12,086 nucleotides of DNA from Bacteroidia bacterium (GTDB taxonomy: Bacteria > Bacteroidota > Bacteroidia > Flavobacteriales > Flavobacteriaceae). The notes below the pieces were generated by a model. The model saw only the letters and a program-made list of their open reading frames with translations. It did no database searches and was not told the DNA's origin. Where the stretch lies: positions 1 through 12,086 of the forward strand of contig JAUIJW010000052.1 in NCBI GenBank assembly GCA_030431085.1, in the 5' to 3' direction. Positions 1 to 6,479 of the stretch are shown piece after piece; within the stretch, counting starts at the first letter, position 1, and each line of letters opens with the position of its first letter. Both the position numbers and the translations under genes were made by a program.

Positions 1-178
1 ACTGAGGTTTTTTTGTTTTTAAAGAGATTCTTATTCTCTTACTATTTAATACCGCATATTTTTAAAAACCCTTTGTTTAAAGGGTTATAGCCAATTAACT
101 TTTTTTACAAGTCCCACCTAGTCAATCTTTTTTAGCAAGTGTAAAAGGGGTGTTTTAAGGTGTGAAGAAATCTCAAGG
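1..178 (+). repeat. Intergenic repeat copy A (left-truncated by window edge)
   Basis: The window opens inside this element, at the right arm of its terminator hairpin (ACTGAGG followed by seven T). Positions 1-151 match 1243-1393 (copy B) with only two substitutions, at 102 and 114. Similarity to copy D continues to about 178 (TTTTAAGGTG... to CAAGG). It contains a perfect 8-bp hairpin at 67-86 (AACCCTTT, loop GTTT, AAAGGGTT) and the tract CACCTAGTCAATCTTTTT, which is unchanged in A, B and D. No open reading frame of note is present. The rest of the gene-free stretch (179-363) holds a promoter-like motif near 256-285 and nothing else I recognise. Confidence 0.85.
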
Positions 179-255
179 TTTGAGCTTTCAATTATCATGG
201 TATTGCAAAAACGTTACACCTGGTTCTACTTGAAATAAAGTGAGGTCCTCATTAA

Positions 256-285
256 GTTATTTCGTTTTGCTACATTTACTAAATA
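256..285 (+). promoter_or_regulatory. Putative promoter/operator motif shared with 1514-1545 and 3236-3267
   Basis: The stretch ending in TACATTTACTAAA, preceded by a T-rich GTTATTT...TTTTG segment, aligns with the sequence upstream of the lipoprotein gene and of the transporter remnant, with one or two indels. TACATTTA differs at one position from the Bacteroidota -7 consensus TAnnTTTG, but a convincing -33 TTTG at the usual distance is not clear. It lies about 80 bases before the ATG at 364. It could be a promoter core or a regulator site; the call rests on conservation. Confidence 0.35.
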
Positions 286-363
286 ATCTTTGTTTAACAA
301 TAAGTCATAGGATAACGTATGATTTAATTGGTACAATTGTATTAAGCATCAATTATAATTAGC

Positions 364-963
364 ATGAAAAATATACTAATGATTAAAGCACATCCAAGAG
401 AAGATAGTTTTTGCAATCAACTGGTCGAAAAATATTTGGAGGGAGCTTATAAAAACAAAGTGGAAATAAGAATATTAAACTTACATGACTTAGATTTAGA
501 ACCTTGGCTAAAATATACATGGGATACAAATCATGATTCTATTCCTGATTCTGAAGATTTGAGAAAGTCTAAAGAATTAATATTATGGAGTGATCACCTA
601 GTGTTTGCTTACCCAACGTATTGGGCTTCTCCTCCAGCCTTACTTAAATTATTTCTAGAGGTTATTATTATTTCTCACTTTGCTTTCAAATACCATAAAC
701 CGTATTTAGGCAAAATTCCAAATGTTGAAAAACTACTTGTTGGCAGAACGGCTTCAATTATTTCAACAATGGATGCGCCTCCTATTCTTATGAAATGGAT
801 AGATAAAGATCCGGGAGGTAGAATGATGAAGGATATTTTTAGGTTCACAGGAATTAAATTTAAACATAAATACTATTTTGGTTCTGTCGTTTTAACAGAT
901 TCAGAGAAAAAAAATAAATGGCTAAAAAAAATATTTAGCATTGGAGAGAAAGATACCTTATAA
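364..963 (+). CDS. Flavodoxin-fold NAD(P)H oxidoreductase (NQO/KefF-like, Flavodoxin_2)
   Basis: This 199-residue protein has the layout of the Flavodoxin_2 family (NAD(P)H:quinone oxidoreductases, MdaB/KefF relatives), soluble FMN or FAD enzymes that reduce quinones or other electrophiles by two electrons. Visible marks are the N-terminal strand followed by AHPREDSF (residues 9-16), where the family binds the flavin phosphate; YPTYWASPPALLK (83-95), matching the family's (F/Y)PxYWxxxPAxLK loop; and a strand with GRTASIISTMDAP (127-139). Length is normal for the family. There is no signal peptide, so it should be cytoplasmic, unlike the other plus-strand products here. The ATG at 364 directly precedes the conserved first strand; no Shine-Dalgarno is seen, as usual in this phylum. 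It stands alone between repeat copies A and B. The substrate is not deducible. Confidence 0.85.
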   Translation: MKNILMIKAHPREDSFCNQLVEKYLEGAYKNKVEIRILNLHDLDLEPWLKYTWDTNHDSIPDSEDLRKSKELILWSDHLVFAYPTYWASPPALLKLFLEVIIISHFAFKYHKPYLGKIPNVEKLLVGRTASIISTMDAPPILMKWIDKDPGGRMMKDIFRFTGIKFKHKYYFGSVVLTDSEKKNKWLKKIFSIGEKDTL

Positions 964-1140
964 AGACGATACTATAAATATAACCGCAATTAGGCGGATA
1001 TATCTACACGTTAATATTGTGATATATGTGAGTGCATACTGAACTGAAATATTGCATTTATATCAATAAACTGAATGGTGTACCAAAACTGGGGGAGTAT
1101 CTATACGTATTTCTTGATATAGACTATGATTGAATATAAA
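964..1140. other. Gene-free spacer with weak hairpin after the oxidoreductase gene
   Basis: No credible gene is visible between the oxidoreductase stop and repeat copy B. A small inverted repeat lies at 979-1002 (TATA, mismatch, CCGC, loop AATTAG, GCGG, mismatch, TATA). It has no T tract, so it is a poor terminator candidate; the better one is inside copy B at 1231-1257. The rest is AT-rich and unremarkable. Confidence 0.4.
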
Positions 1141-1393
1141 AAACACTCCATCCAGACCGCAAATAAAACATAAACATAGTGACGTTATTAACAGTAACTC
1201 GTTATGAATAAAAAGTTAGCCTATGAAAGACTTCAGTAATTTACTGAGGTTTTTTTGTTTTTAAAGAGATTCTTATTCTCTTACTATTTAATACCGCATA
1301 TTTTTAAAAACCCTTTGTTTAAAGGGTTATAGCCAATTAACTTCTTTTACAAGTCTCACCTAGTCAATCTTTTTTAGCAAGTGTAAAAGGGGT
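1141..1393 (+). repeat. Intergenic repeat copy B
   Basis: The left part (CATCCAGACCGCAAATAAAA and onward) matches copies C and D. From 1243 to 1393 it is nearly identical to copy A. After 1393 it departs from A and D, which continue GTTTTAAGGTG. It holds the terminator hairpin at 1231-1257, the 8-bp hairpin at 1309-1328, and a possible long pairing of 1341-1351 with 1382-1392. The stretch 1394-1444 between the repeat and the next duplicated segment has no recognisable content. No transposase, terminal inverted repeats or target duplications are evident. Confidence 0.85.
1231..1257 (+). terminator. Intrinsic terminator in repeat copy B
   Basis: CTTCAGTAATTTACTGAGG can fold into a stem of seven to nine base pairs with a very short AT loop, followed directly by seven T. 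This is the classical layout for factor-independent termination of plus-strand transcripts, here probably those leaving the oxidoreductase gene. The same hairpin recurs in copies C and D with pairing kept. Confidence 0.6.
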
Positions 1394-1444
1394 ATGATGC
1401 TGTAAAAGCTCATGAGACTCATTTAATTACTAGATTAAGTAGCA

Positions 1445-1549
1445 TAATACCAAAGATTTACAAAAATTATAGATCAAATTTAACCTAAGATCATGTAACA
1501 GTATTTTAATAAAGTTGATTTGTTTTTATTACATTTACTAAACTATTTT
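1445..1549 (+). repeat. 105-bp promoter-proximal direct repeat, copy 1
   Basis: This segment is identical base for base to 3167-3271. It starts with TAATACC and includes the promoter-like TACATTTACTAAA motif (1530-1542). It lies directly upstream of the lipoprotein gene, and its twin lies upstream of the transporter remnant. Identity is total, while the neighbouring parts of repeats B and C have diverged, so this part was copied or homogenised more recently. Confidence 0.9.
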
Positions 1550-1596
1550 AAAAAAATAATAGTTGTTGTCATTCATTAACAATTGATTTTAAAATT

Positions 1597-2226
1597 ATGA
1601 ATATTAAAACCCTTTCCATTTTATTTCTGTCATTATTCATTCTTAGTTGCACAAAAAATACAATTGAAATTGGGTTTGCTGAAAAAAATCTCAAACTGGT
1701 CAATAGGGAGCTCATTTTTATCAATACCAAGTCATTAGAACTTAATCACAAAGCAGGAGTAGGATTGGCTATTTTGAAAAAGATCGATTTTAACAAGGGC
1801 GCTATTGATGTTGAATTAAAAGGAGAAGATGCACCTGGAAGAAGTTTTGTAGGTATAGCATTTAATATTCAGAACGATTCAACTTATGAAGCTGTTTATT
1901 TTCGACCGTTTAACTTTCAGTCGGAGGATAAAATTAGGAGAGAACATGCTATACAATATATCAGCCACCCAAAAAATACTTGGAAATTTTTAAGAACTAA
2001 TTTTAAAGGTATATATGAAGCCGAGTTCCCAAGAAAACCAGTTCCAACAGAGTGGTTTAAAATAAGAATTGAAATTGAAGACAGCAGTATTCAAATCATT
2101 GATTTAAAAACAAATACTAAATTATTATCAGTTGAAAGGTTGGAAAACCAAAAATCAGATGTAATCGGATTGTGGACAGGTAACAATTCAAAGGGAAGCT
2201 TTAAAAATTTGATGATTCAAAAATAA
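1597..2226 (+). CDS. Predicted lipoprotein with LamG/DUF1080-like beta-sandwich fold
   Basis: The 209-residue product begins with a lipoprotein signal peptide: a charged start, a hydrophobic run, then ILS-Cys18 as the lipobox. It should therefore be anchored in the inner or outer membrane facing the periplasm or surface. The mature part is strand-rich and resembles the concanavalin A-like fold of the LamG/DUF1080 (3-keto-disaccharide hydrolase-like) group. Fitting stretches are FNKGAIDVELKG (about 66-77), RSFVGIAFNIQND (82-94), YEAVYFRPF (97-105), WFKIRIEIED (152-161) and the closing IGLWTGNNSKGSFKNLMI. No catalytic residues can be named, and it may only bind a ligand. The family assignment comes from pattern alone. 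It shares a module with the cupin gene 165 bases downstream, though a terminator-like hairpin lies between them. Confidence 0.7.
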   Translation: MNIKTLSILFLSLFILSCTKNTIEIGFAEKNLKLVNRELIFINTKSLELNHKAGVGLAILKKIDFNKGAIDVELKGEDAPGRSFVGIAFNIQNDSTYEAVYFRPFNFQSEDKIRREHAIQYISHPKNTWKFLRTNFKGIYEAEFPRKPVPTEWFKIRIEIEDSSIQIIDLKTNTKLLSVERLENQKSDVIGLWTGNNSKGSFKNLMIQK

Positions 2227-2293
2227 CACCTTACAATGAGTAACTCATTTTAAAGAGTAAAGAATTAAAGTAGTTGGAAATTTAAAAATAATT

Positions 2294-2321
2294 GCAAATA
2301 AGAAATTAATTGCTCTTTTTT
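2294..2321 (+). terminator. Terminator-like hairpin between lipoprotein and cupin genes
   Basis: GCAAATAA, loop GAAA, TTAATTGC forms an eight-pair stem with one internal A-A mismatch, followed by TCTTTTTT. It would end or attenuate transcripts from the lipoprotein gene, implying that the cupin gene has its own promoter or is expressed at a lower level. The stem is AT-rich, so strength is uncertain. Confidence 0.5.
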
Positions 2322-2391
2322 GACCCAACATCGTCATATGCAAAAACATTGTAAGCAAGTACGAAACATCTAAAAATTAAAGAAATAGAAA

Positions 2392-2865
2392 ATGAAAAAA
2401 ACAATTTTGTTACTGTTTGTTTTGGTCTTTGCCTTGGGATTTTCACAGGATTCTGAATATAACGTTTCCTCATATCTTACGGAGGGAACAAAAGCACCAA
2501 ATACGCATTACATAGGAGAAGCGTGGTTAAATGCTATTATTCACGATGACCAAGAATTGGGCTATAATATTACTAAAGCAGCTTTTAAAGCCAACTCAAC
2601 ACTAGACTGGCACAAGCATAATTCTGCGCAAGTCCTTATCATTGTGAATGGAGAGGCATATTATCAGGAGCGAGGTAATGAGCCTATCGTTTTGAGAGAA
2701 GGCGATGTAATTAAATGCGAAAAAGGTACGGAGCACTGGCATTCGTCAACTAAATTTAGTGATGTGACATATTTAGCCCTTTATGGTGGTGGACAACCTA
2801 CTACCTGGACTGAAGTAGTAACACAGGAATACTATGATGAAGTTGCCGAAAGGCTGAAAAAGTAA
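2392..2865 (+). CDS. Exported single-domain cupin protein
   Basis: A 157-residue protein with a Sec signal peptide (MKKTILLLFVLVFALGFSQ, cleavage near residue 19) and one cupin domain. Cupin motif 1 is WHKHNSAQVLIIVNGEAYY (73-91) and motif 2 is LREGDVIKCEKGTEHWH (101-117). The likely metal ligands are His74, His76, Gln80 and His115. Their spacing matches, as I recall it, that of His53/His55/Gln59/His94 in the manganese cupin hydroxynitrile lyase of Granulicella tundricola, so a small metal-binding periplasmic enzyme of that subgroup is likely. The position matching the proposed catalytic His106 of that enzyme appears to be Tyr127, so the same reaction should not be assumed. The start is fixed by the signal peptide. 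It lies in the second module of the locus, between repeats B and C. Confidence 0.85.
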   Translation: MKKTILLLFVLVFALGFSQDSEYNVSSYLTEGTKAPNTHYIGEAWLNAIIHDDQELGYNITKAAFKANSTLDWHKHNSAQVLIIVNGEAYYQERGNEPIVLREGDVIKCEKGTEHWHSSTKFSDVTYLALYGGGQPTTWTEVVTQEYYDEVAERLKK

Positions 2866-3013
2866 GTAATCATCATAGCTCATAAATTAATCCTACTGGA
2901 AATAAAATGCTAGTATACAATAAAGAGCTTAGTTGAAAAGCAAGCCTTTTTAACTTAATTAAGATATAAATTTCTTTATAAATGGCCATATGTTTTTTAC
3001 AATAATAAATAGC
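2866..3013. other. Gene-free AT-rich spacer after the cupin gene
   Basis: I see no gene, strong hairpin or repeat here. The gene-free stretch continues to 3360 through repeat copy C (3014-3173), the duplicated promoter segment (3167-3271) and an AT-rich leader (3272-3360). In that leader the frame of the transporter remnant is closed by a TAA, so the missing N-terminal half is not hidden there. Confidence 0.5.
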
Positions 3014-3173
3014 ATTAAAGACATCTCATCCAGACCGCAAATAAAATATAAACAATAGTTATGTTATTAACAGTAAGTGGTTAATAATGAAAAAGTTAAC
3101 CTATGAAAGACTTCGGTAATTTACTGAGGTTTTTTGTTTTAAATAGATTCTCATTCTCTTGCTATTTAATACC
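3014..3173 (+). repeat. Intergenic repeat copy C (right end deleted)
   Basis: It matches copies B and D from the CATCTCATCCAGACCG region through the terminator hairpin to TAATACC, then jumps straight to AAAGATTT. In copy B these two sequences are 156 bp further apart, each next to a TAATACC. The missing part includes the AACCCTTT hairpin and the CACCTAGTC tract. It is more diverged from B than A is. Confidence 0.8.
3111..3136 (+). terminator. Intrinsic terminator in repeat copy C
   Basis: CTTCGGTAATTTACTGAGG is followed by six T. The A-to-G change relative to copies B and D turns an A-T pair into a G-T wobble, so the stem is kept. It would end transcripts leaving the cupin gene. Confidence 0.55.
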
Positions 3174-3271
3174 AAAGATTTACAAAAATTATAGATCAAA
3201 TTTAACCTAAGATCATGTAACAGTATTTTAATAAAGTTGATTTGTTTTTATTACATTTACTAAACTATTTT
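3167..3271 (+). repeat. 105-bp promoter-proximal direct repeat, copy 2
   Basis: Identical to 1445-1549 with no mismatch, including the TACATTTACTAAA motif at 3252-3264. It stands before the transporter remnant and the sulfatase gene and probably drives both. The first seven bases (TAATACC) are shared with the end of repeat copy C and mark the deletion junction. Confidence 0.9.
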
Positions 3272-3360
3272 TATACAATATAATGTTATGGAATAGTGCT
3301 TAAGTTTATTAGTAGTTGATAATAATCACTACTGCATTTAAGTAAAATAAAAATAATAAC

Positions 3361-3973
3361 ATGAGATATGATTTTTGTTTTACACCTTTAGCATTGGGTT
3401 GGAATCTTGAAACTTTCGATGTCACTTTTACATATAGACTTACCACTCCAACGGGTAGGTACGAAACAGGTGCAGATGATAACCTTGGCTTAGGGTTTTG
3501 GACATGTGAATTGCTGGGATTTACCTATTATTACCATGTAAATGATAGGTCCACCTACAATAATCATAGGAGTAACTTATGAAATGAATGGGAAGATAAA
3601 AGATAGAGATTTAACACCTGGCAACCGATTTTCTTTAGAATACGGAATTAGTCAATATTTATCAGAGCGGTTAGGGGTTGGAGTTCACGGAGCTCACAAT
3701 TGGTAAGTCTCAGATGATTAGGGCAATGAAGTTATCTGGGATTCTTCCATCCATAACCAAAAGAGTTCGTTGTTATTTAATGCTGGTTGTCGGGTTTGAC
3801 CTAGTAGAATGCAGTTAAATTTTAAGTATGGTGTTGATTACGGATTAATACAACGATTTAAAAACAATACCTTCAGGTTAAATTTAACATTTGTTACAAA
3901 TGCTTTAACCGGAAAAAGAAAAGAAATAAACAACTCCAATAAAAATAAACTATATTACAATATGACATGCTAA
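3361..3973 (+). pseudogene. Decayed outer-membrane transporter (Phenol_MetA_deg family)
   Basis: The remnant keeps clear family stretches: PLALGWNLETFDVTF, PTGRYETGADDNLGLGFW, then after a frameshift VTYEMNGKIKDRDLTPG, FSLEYGISQYLSERLGVGVHG and finally FKYGVDYGLIQRFKNNTFRL. These resemble the C-terminal two thirds of the Phenol_MetA_deg (COG4313-type) outer-membrane channels, thought to pass hydrophobic or aromatic compounds. Damage seen: the signal peptide and roughly the first 120 residues are missing; the reading frame shifts by one near 3553-3559; and the second frame contains TAA at 3704, TAG at 3719 and TGA at 3797 before the terminal TAA at 3971. The intact frame alone would give only 73 residues. 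It lies 31 bases before the sulfatase gene and was probably its operon partner; now it amounts to a long leader. Confidence 0.85.
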
Positions 3974-4004
3974 CCTAATTATTAACCAATAAATTTTAAA
4001 ACTA

Positions 4005-6380
4005 ATGAAAAACTATTGTAAAAAAATACTAACGCTGGTCTTTGTGCCTTGCTTATTTATAGCAAACATACAAGCGCAAGATGTATTGCCTTTTCCGCCA
4101 ACACCTTCCGCAAGTGAAGCTGGACTTACCATGCAAACTTCTACTTACAGTGCAAGAGAAGCAAAAGAACGTCTTACGAAAGATGCTCCAAATATTTTAA
4201 TCATACTTGTTGATGATGCAGGTCCAGCTACGCCTTCTACCTATGGAGGAGAAATAAACACGCCAAACTTAAGTCGTGTTGCAAAAATGGGAATATCTTA
4301 TAACCGTTTTCACTCAACAGCCATGTGTTCACCAACGAGAGCGTCCATTCTTACTGGACGTAATCATACGGTAGTTGGTAACGGACAGATTGCAGAACTA
4401 GCAAATGATTGGGATGGGTTTAGTGGAACGATACCTAAAACTTCGGCCACTGTTGCCGAAGTTTTAAAAGCATATGGATATAACACTAGTGCATTTGGAA
4501 AATGGCATAACACACCAGCAGAATTAACAACCTCCAAAGGACCTTTTGACTATTGGCCTACAGGCTATGGTTTCGAATATTTTTACGGGTTTTTAGCAGG
4601 CGAAGCATCGCAATACGAGCCACATTTAGTGCGTAATACAACAGTTGTAGAACACCCTGAAACAACTCAAGGTCATGATTATTACCATTTAACCGAAGAT
4701 ATTGCAGAAGATGCTATTAAATGGCTTAGAGAACAAGAAGCATTTGCACCAGATAAACCCTTCTTTATGTATTGGGCACCAGGTGCTGTTCATGGCCCAC
4801 ACCATGTAGCCAAAGAATGGGCAGATAAGTACAAAGGTAAATTTGATGATGGTTGGGATGCCTATAGAGTACGCGCATTTAAACGACAAAAAGAATTAGG
4901 TTGGATTCCACAAGACACCAAATTAACGCCAAGAGATGAAACCATGACCGGCTGGGACGAAATCCCTGAATCCGAACGCGCTTTTCAAAGCCGTTTAATG
5001 GAAGTTTATGCAGGCTATGGCGAACATACAGACCATAATGCTGGGCTACTTATCGACGAAATAGAACGTTTGGGTAAATTAGACAACACCCTTATTTTCT
5101 ATATCTGGGGAGACAATGGTTCCTCTGCAGAAGGTCAAAATGGTACCATTAGTGAATTGCTAGCTCAAAATGGTATAGTTACAACTATACAAGAGCATAT
5201 TGATGCCCTAGACAAACTAGGTGGATTAGATGTGTTAGGCTCGCCAAAAACAGACAATATGTATAACGCTGGTTGGGCATGGGCTGGTTCTACACCGTAC
5301 AAATCCACAAAATTAGTGGCTGCACATTTTGGAGGTACGCGTCAACCAATGGCTATAGCCTGGCCTAAAAAAATTATGCCTGATAATACACCTCGTCGAC
5401 AATTTCACCACGTGATAGATATCGTACCAACAATATATGAGGTAGTAAATATTGAAGAACCAAAAGTAGTGAATGGTTTTCCACAAGACCCTATTAATGG
5501 GGTAAGCATTGAATATACATTTGCAGATCCAACTGCAGAAGGAACCAGAAAAACCCAATTTTTTGATATCATGGGTAGTCGCGGTCTTTACTATGATGGT
5601 TGGTTTGCATCGGCATTTGGACTTCGTATTCCATGGAAACCAGGTCTGCCAGAAGGTGCTGCTACTTGGAACCCTGAAGAAGACACTTGGGAGTTATATA
5701 ATATTGAAGAAGATTGGAGTCAGGCCAATGATTTAGCAAAGAAAAATCCTAAAAAATTAGAAGAAATGAAAAGTATGTTTTTGATAGAATCTGCCAAGAA
5801 TAAAAACCTACCAATAGGGGGTGGTTTATGGTCTATTGTTTATCACCCTGAAGACGCACCTTCTACACCTTACACCGATTGGACTTTTAGTGGTCCTATT
5901 GAGCGTATGCCTGAATTTACGGCTCCAAAACTAGGTAAGTTTAATAATAATGTAAGTATGGAGGTAACAGTGCCTAAAAATGCTGAAGGTGTTTTATATG
6001 CACTTGGTGGATTCTCAGGAGGGTTGGCTTGTTATATAAAAGATGGCTACTTGTGTTATGAGTATAATTTATTTGAGATTAAAAGAACCCATATTAAATC
6101 GAAAACCAAATTGCCAGAAGGAAAAGTAAACATCGAGGTTATCTCTAGATTAGCTTCTAAGAAGCCAGGTTCAGCAATGGATGTCACGCTTAAAGTTAAT
6201 AGTGAAGAAGTGGCATCTGGTCAGGTACCTATGACGGCGCCATTGGCCTTTACAGCCAATGACTGTCTTGATTTAGGTAGTGATTTGGGTTCGCCAGTTT
6301 CAATAGATTATTATGATGAAGCTCCATATGAGTTTAATGGTACATTGGGTACTTCAAAAATTTGGTATCCTAAGAAATAA
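4005..6380 (+). CDS. Exported arylsulfatase (S1 family sulfatase)
   Basis: This 791-residue enzyme should hydrolyse sulfate esters in the periplasm or outside the cell. A Sec signal peptide (ending near IQAQ, residues 22-25) is followed by the alkaline-phosphatase-like sulfatase domain. Visible marks are NILIILVDDAG (63-73) with metal ligands Asp70 and Asp71; the CSPTRASILTGR signature (108-119), whose Cys108 must be converted to formylglycine; GKWH (165-168); VHGPH (262-266); IWGDNGS (368-374) with Asp370/Asn371; and STPYKSTKL (429-437) with the expected active-site lysine. From about residue 620 a strand-rich C-terminal domain follows. Length and motifs resemble the large AtsA-like subgroup rather than short polysaccharide sulfatases, but the substrate is unknown. 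No maturase gene (anaerobic sulfatase-maturating enzyme or FGE) lies in the window. It follows the dead transporter gene by 31 bases and probably shares its promoter. Confidence 0.93.
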   Translation: MKNYCKKILTLVFVPCLFIANIQAQDVLPFPPTPSASEAGLTMQTSTYSAREAKERLTKDAPNILIILVDDAGPATPSTYGGEINTPNLSRVAKMGISYNRFHSTAMCSPTRASILTGRNHTVVGNGQIAELANDWDGFSGTIPKTSATVAEVLKAYGYNTSAFGKWHNTPAELTTSKGPFDYWPTGYGFEYFYGFLAGEASQYEPHLVRNTTVVEHPETTQGHDYYHLTEDIAEDAIKWLREQEAFAPDKPFFMYWAPGAVHGPHHVAKEWADKYKGKFDDGWDAYRVRAFKRQKELGWIPQDTKLTPRDETMTGWDEIPESERAFQSRLMEVYAGYGEHTDHNAGLLIDEIERLGKLDNTLIFYIWGDNGSSAEGQNGTISELLAQNGIVTTIQEHIDALDKLGGLDVLGSPKTDNMYNAGWAWAGSTPYKSTKLVAAHFGGTRQPMAIAWPKKIMPDNTPRRQFHHVIDIVPTIYEVVNIEEPKVVNGFPQDPINGVSIEYTFADPTAEGTRKTQFFDIMGSRGLYYDGWFASAFGLRIPWKPGLPEGAATWNPEEDTWELYNIEEDWSQANDLAKKNPKKLEEMKSMFLIESAKNKNLPIGGGLWSIVYHPEDAPSTPYTDWTFSGPIERMPEFTAPKLGKFNNNVSMEVTVPKNAEGVLYALGGFSGGLACYIKDGYLCYEYNLFEIKRTHIKSKTKLPEGKVNIEVISRLASKKPGSAMDVTLKVNSEEVASGQVPMTAPLAFTANDCLDLGSDLGSPVSIDYYDEAPYEFNGTLGTSKIWYPKK

Positions 6381-6418
6381 TGAAGTACTAAGTTTGTATT
6401 TTTGAAATGTAGTTATAC

Positions 6419-6465
6419 TGTATTTAAGAAATAGGGCGCTTTAAGTGCGCTATTTTCTTAATACA
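6419..6465 (+). terminator. Strong hairpin terminator after the sulfatase gene
   Basis: A long inverted repeat: TGTATTTAAGAAATAGGGCGC pairs with GCGCTATTTTCTTAATACA around a short TTTAAGT loop, with two or three small bulges. The GC base-rich tip and long AT stem suit a terminator that works in either direction. It begins 38 bases after the sulfatase stop. A second terminator follows in repeat D. Confidence 0.65.
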
Positions 6466-6479
6466 GCTTGTAAAGCTTT

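Noticed and set aside
1141..1393. MITE or IS remnant with terminal inverted repeats
   Set aside because: The left (AAGACATCTCATCC) and right (GGTGCGAAAAAATA...) ends of the best copy do not pair, and no target-site duplication or transposase fragment is visible in any frame. A TIR-less element cannot be excluded.
2896..2950. Hairpin around AAAGAGCTTAG...AAGCAAGCC as a terminator of the cupin gene
   Set aside because: Only a four-pair GCTT/AAGC stem forms; the hairpin in repeat copy C is a much better candidate.
3361..3582. Independent 73-residue small protein gene
   Set aside because: Its sequence is the middle of a Phenol_MetA_deg-type channel and the homology continues in the next frame, so it is part of a pseudogene.
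4689..4889. Minus-strand open frame of 66 codons inside the sulfatase gene
   Set aside because: Shadow of the well-supported sulfatase frame; low-complexity Phe/Ile/Cys-rich product with no family features. The same applies to 5313-5558, 5509-5736 and 7590-7784.
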